DNA of 7,560 nucleotides from NCBI GenBank assembly GCA_035500775.1, contig DATJWY010000161.1, positions 1 to 7,560 of the forward strand, given 5' to 3'. How positions within the stretch are numbered: position 1 is the first letter of the stretch; each line of letters begins with the position of its first letter. Below, one piece after another: positions 6,888 to 7,560 of the stretch. A program made the position numbers and the translations under genes. A model generated the notes under the pieces. It was not told the DNA's origin and made no database searches. It saw nothing but the letters and a program-made list of their open reading frames with translations. The DNA comes from DATJWY01 sp035500775 (GTDB lineage: Bacteria; Pseudomonadota; Alphaproteobacteria; Acetobacterales; Acetobacteraceae).

Positions 6888-7359
6888 CATGACCGAATTG
6901 CGCGCCGCCCTGCCGCGCGGGTCGCGGCTGATCGGCCTCGACCCCGGGCAGAAGACGATCGGCGTCGCCCTGTCCGATGTGTCCCTGCTGCTGGCCAGCC
7001 CCTATGGCAGCCTTAAGCGCGGCAAGCTCGGCGCCAATGCGGCCGAGATCCTGGCGCTGGCGCGGCGGGAGGGGGCAGGGGGACTCGTGATCGGGTTGCC
7101 ATTGTCCATGGACGGCACGCTCGGGCCGGCGGCGCAGGCGGCGCGGGACTGGGCGCGGGCGCTCGCCGAGACGACCGGGTTGCCGGTTGCGCTCTGGGAT
7201 GAGCGGCTGTCGTCCTCGGCGGTTAACCGCTTCTTGATCGCGGAGGCGGATATGACGCGACGGCGGCGGGCCGAGGTGGTGGACCGGATGGCGGCGGCCT
7301 ATACGCTTCAGGCGGCGCTGGATGCTAGCCGGGAGGATGAGCCGGGCGTCGGGTTCTGA
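6874..7359 (+). CDS. ruvX: RuvX/YqgF-family RNase H-fold nuclease (pre-16S rRNA processing, putative Holliday junction resolvase)
   Basis: This 161-residue protein belongs to the YqgF/RuvX family, annotated as a putative Holliday junction resolvase and linked in bacteria to maturation of the 16S rRNA 5' end. The RNase H-like fold is indicated by IGLDPGQKTIGVALSD with catalytic Asp23 (residues 20-35), VIGLPLSMDG (72-81), LWDERLSS with Glu109 (106-113) and EVVDRMAAAYTLQ with Asp136 (133-145). All three expected acidic residues are present. Position 6874 is taken as the start; an in-frame ATG at 6889 would give MTELRAALPRG and is equally free of a ribosome-binding site, so the start is open by five codons. 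It diverges from gatC across 50 bp. A stem-loop module begins 7 nt after its stop. Confidence 0.95.
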   Translation: MPLFNMTELRAALPRGSRLIGLDPGQKTIGVALSDVSLLLASPYGSLKRGKLGANAAEILALARREGAGGLVIGLPLSMDGTLGPAAQAARDWARALAETTGLPVALWDERLSSSAVNRFLIAEADMTRRRRAEVVDRMAAAYTLQAALDASREDEPGVGF

Positions 7360-7366
7360 AGCGGAA

Positions 7367-7508
7367 GGCCAGGGGCTCCGCCCCTGGACCCCGGCAAAGG
7401 CGAAGCCTTTGCAGTCCAATACCTTAGAGCATGATTGCCTGGGATTGAAGCGCAGAGACTTGGGGCTTTGCCCCAAACCCCACTGGGGCCTTGAGGCCCC
7501 AGACCCCC
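7367..7508 (+). repeat. Composite stem-loop repeat module downstream of ruvX
   Basis: Starting 7 nt after the ruvX stop, this module holds four hairpins in a row: CCAGGGGC/GCCCCTGG (7369-7376/7380-7387, loop TCC), GCAAAGGC/GCCTTTGC (7394-7401/7405-7412, loop GAA), TTGGGGC/GCCCCAA (7460-7466/7470-7476, loop TTT) and CTGGGGCC/GGCCCCAG (7483-7490/7495-7502, loop TTGA). The first 28 nt closely match the start of the module after gatB, and 7482-7508 is a 27-nt exact inverted copy of 3495-3521. Compared with the gatB copy it is about 60 nt longer, the extra DNA including AGAGCATGATTG and the third hairpin. No gene is seen here. It is probably a REP-like intergenic element. Confidence 0.75.
7369..7387 (+). 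terminator. Candidate 3'-end hairpin of ruvX
   Basis: A perfect 8-bp stem with a 3-nt loop begins 9 nt after the ruvX stop. It is strong and well placed, but GGACCCC rather than a T-tract follows, so intrinsic termination is doubtful. It is the first hairpin of the downstream repeat module. Confidence 0.35.
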
Positions 7509-7536
7509 GATAGGTTATTATAACGAATGAAGTAAT

Positions 7537-7560
7537 GGGGTCCGGGGCCGTACGGCCCCG
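7537..7560 (-). repeat. GGGGCC/GGCCCC palindrome with GGACCCC flank at window edge
   Basis: Positions 7543-7560 form a perfect 18-bp palindrome (CGGGGCCGT/ACGGCCCCG). Preceded on the plus strand by GGGGTCC (7537-7543), it has the layout of the start of the two modules above but in the minus orientation: a GGGGC-type stem followed by GGACCCC. It may be the first hairpin of a third module that belongs to a minus-strand gene beyond the right edge. Confidence 0.5.

Noticed and set aside
7360..7508. Array-like succession of hairpins as a CRISPR
   Set aside because: The hairpins differ in sequence and spacing and there are no equal repeats separated by unique spacers.

Overview
The window is GC-rich DNA (roughly two thirds G+C by eye) from an alphaproteobacterium. 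The gatC-gatA-gatB order with a divergent ruvX, and the GatA, GatB and RuvX sequences, fit that class. The short GGGGC/GCCCC stem-loop modules placed after stop codons resemble those common in Acetobacteraceae and related Rhodospirillales, but the family assignment is inference from memory, not from a search.

Left third (1-2951, + strand): the 3' part of a drug or aromatic-acid efflux operon. A FUSC-family inner-membrane transporter, cut by the window's left edge, overlaps a TolC/NodT-type outer-membrane lipoprotein by 23 bp. The periplasmic adaptor (HlyD type) expected for such a tripartite pump is not here and should lie upstream.

Centre (2952-3585): a 316-bp stretch with no recognised gene but many small inverted repeats (2952-3267), then a tRNA-Ser(GCT) on the minus strand with its CCA encoded and a good sigma70-type promoter, then a repeat module just after gatB.

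Right half (3586-6823, minus strand): the gatC-gatA-gatB operon, with start and stop codons overlapping at both junctions (1 nt and 4 nt). It encodes the amidotransferase that converts mischarged Glu-tRNA(Gln), and in some bacteria Asp-tRNA(Asn), to the correct aminoacyl-tRNA. A 50-bp gap separates gatC from the divergent ruvX (6874-7359, + strand), which encodes a YqgF/RuvX RNase H-fold nuclease linked to 16S rRNA maturation. Candidate promoters for the two directions overlap, sharing their -10 region, and the ruvX transcript may be leaderless.

The most notable non-coding signal is a composite stem-loop module that starts 7-9 nt after the stop codons of both gatB and ruvX, in the same orientation relative to each gene. 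It includes a 27-nt exact match, so the gatCAB-ruvX block is bracketed by inverted copies. A related palindrome at the right edge (7537-7560) is in the opposite orientation and predicts a minus-strand gene ending just outside the window. The efflux operon has no such module. I found no CRISPR array, complete insertion sequence, phage gene or clearly novel protein system.
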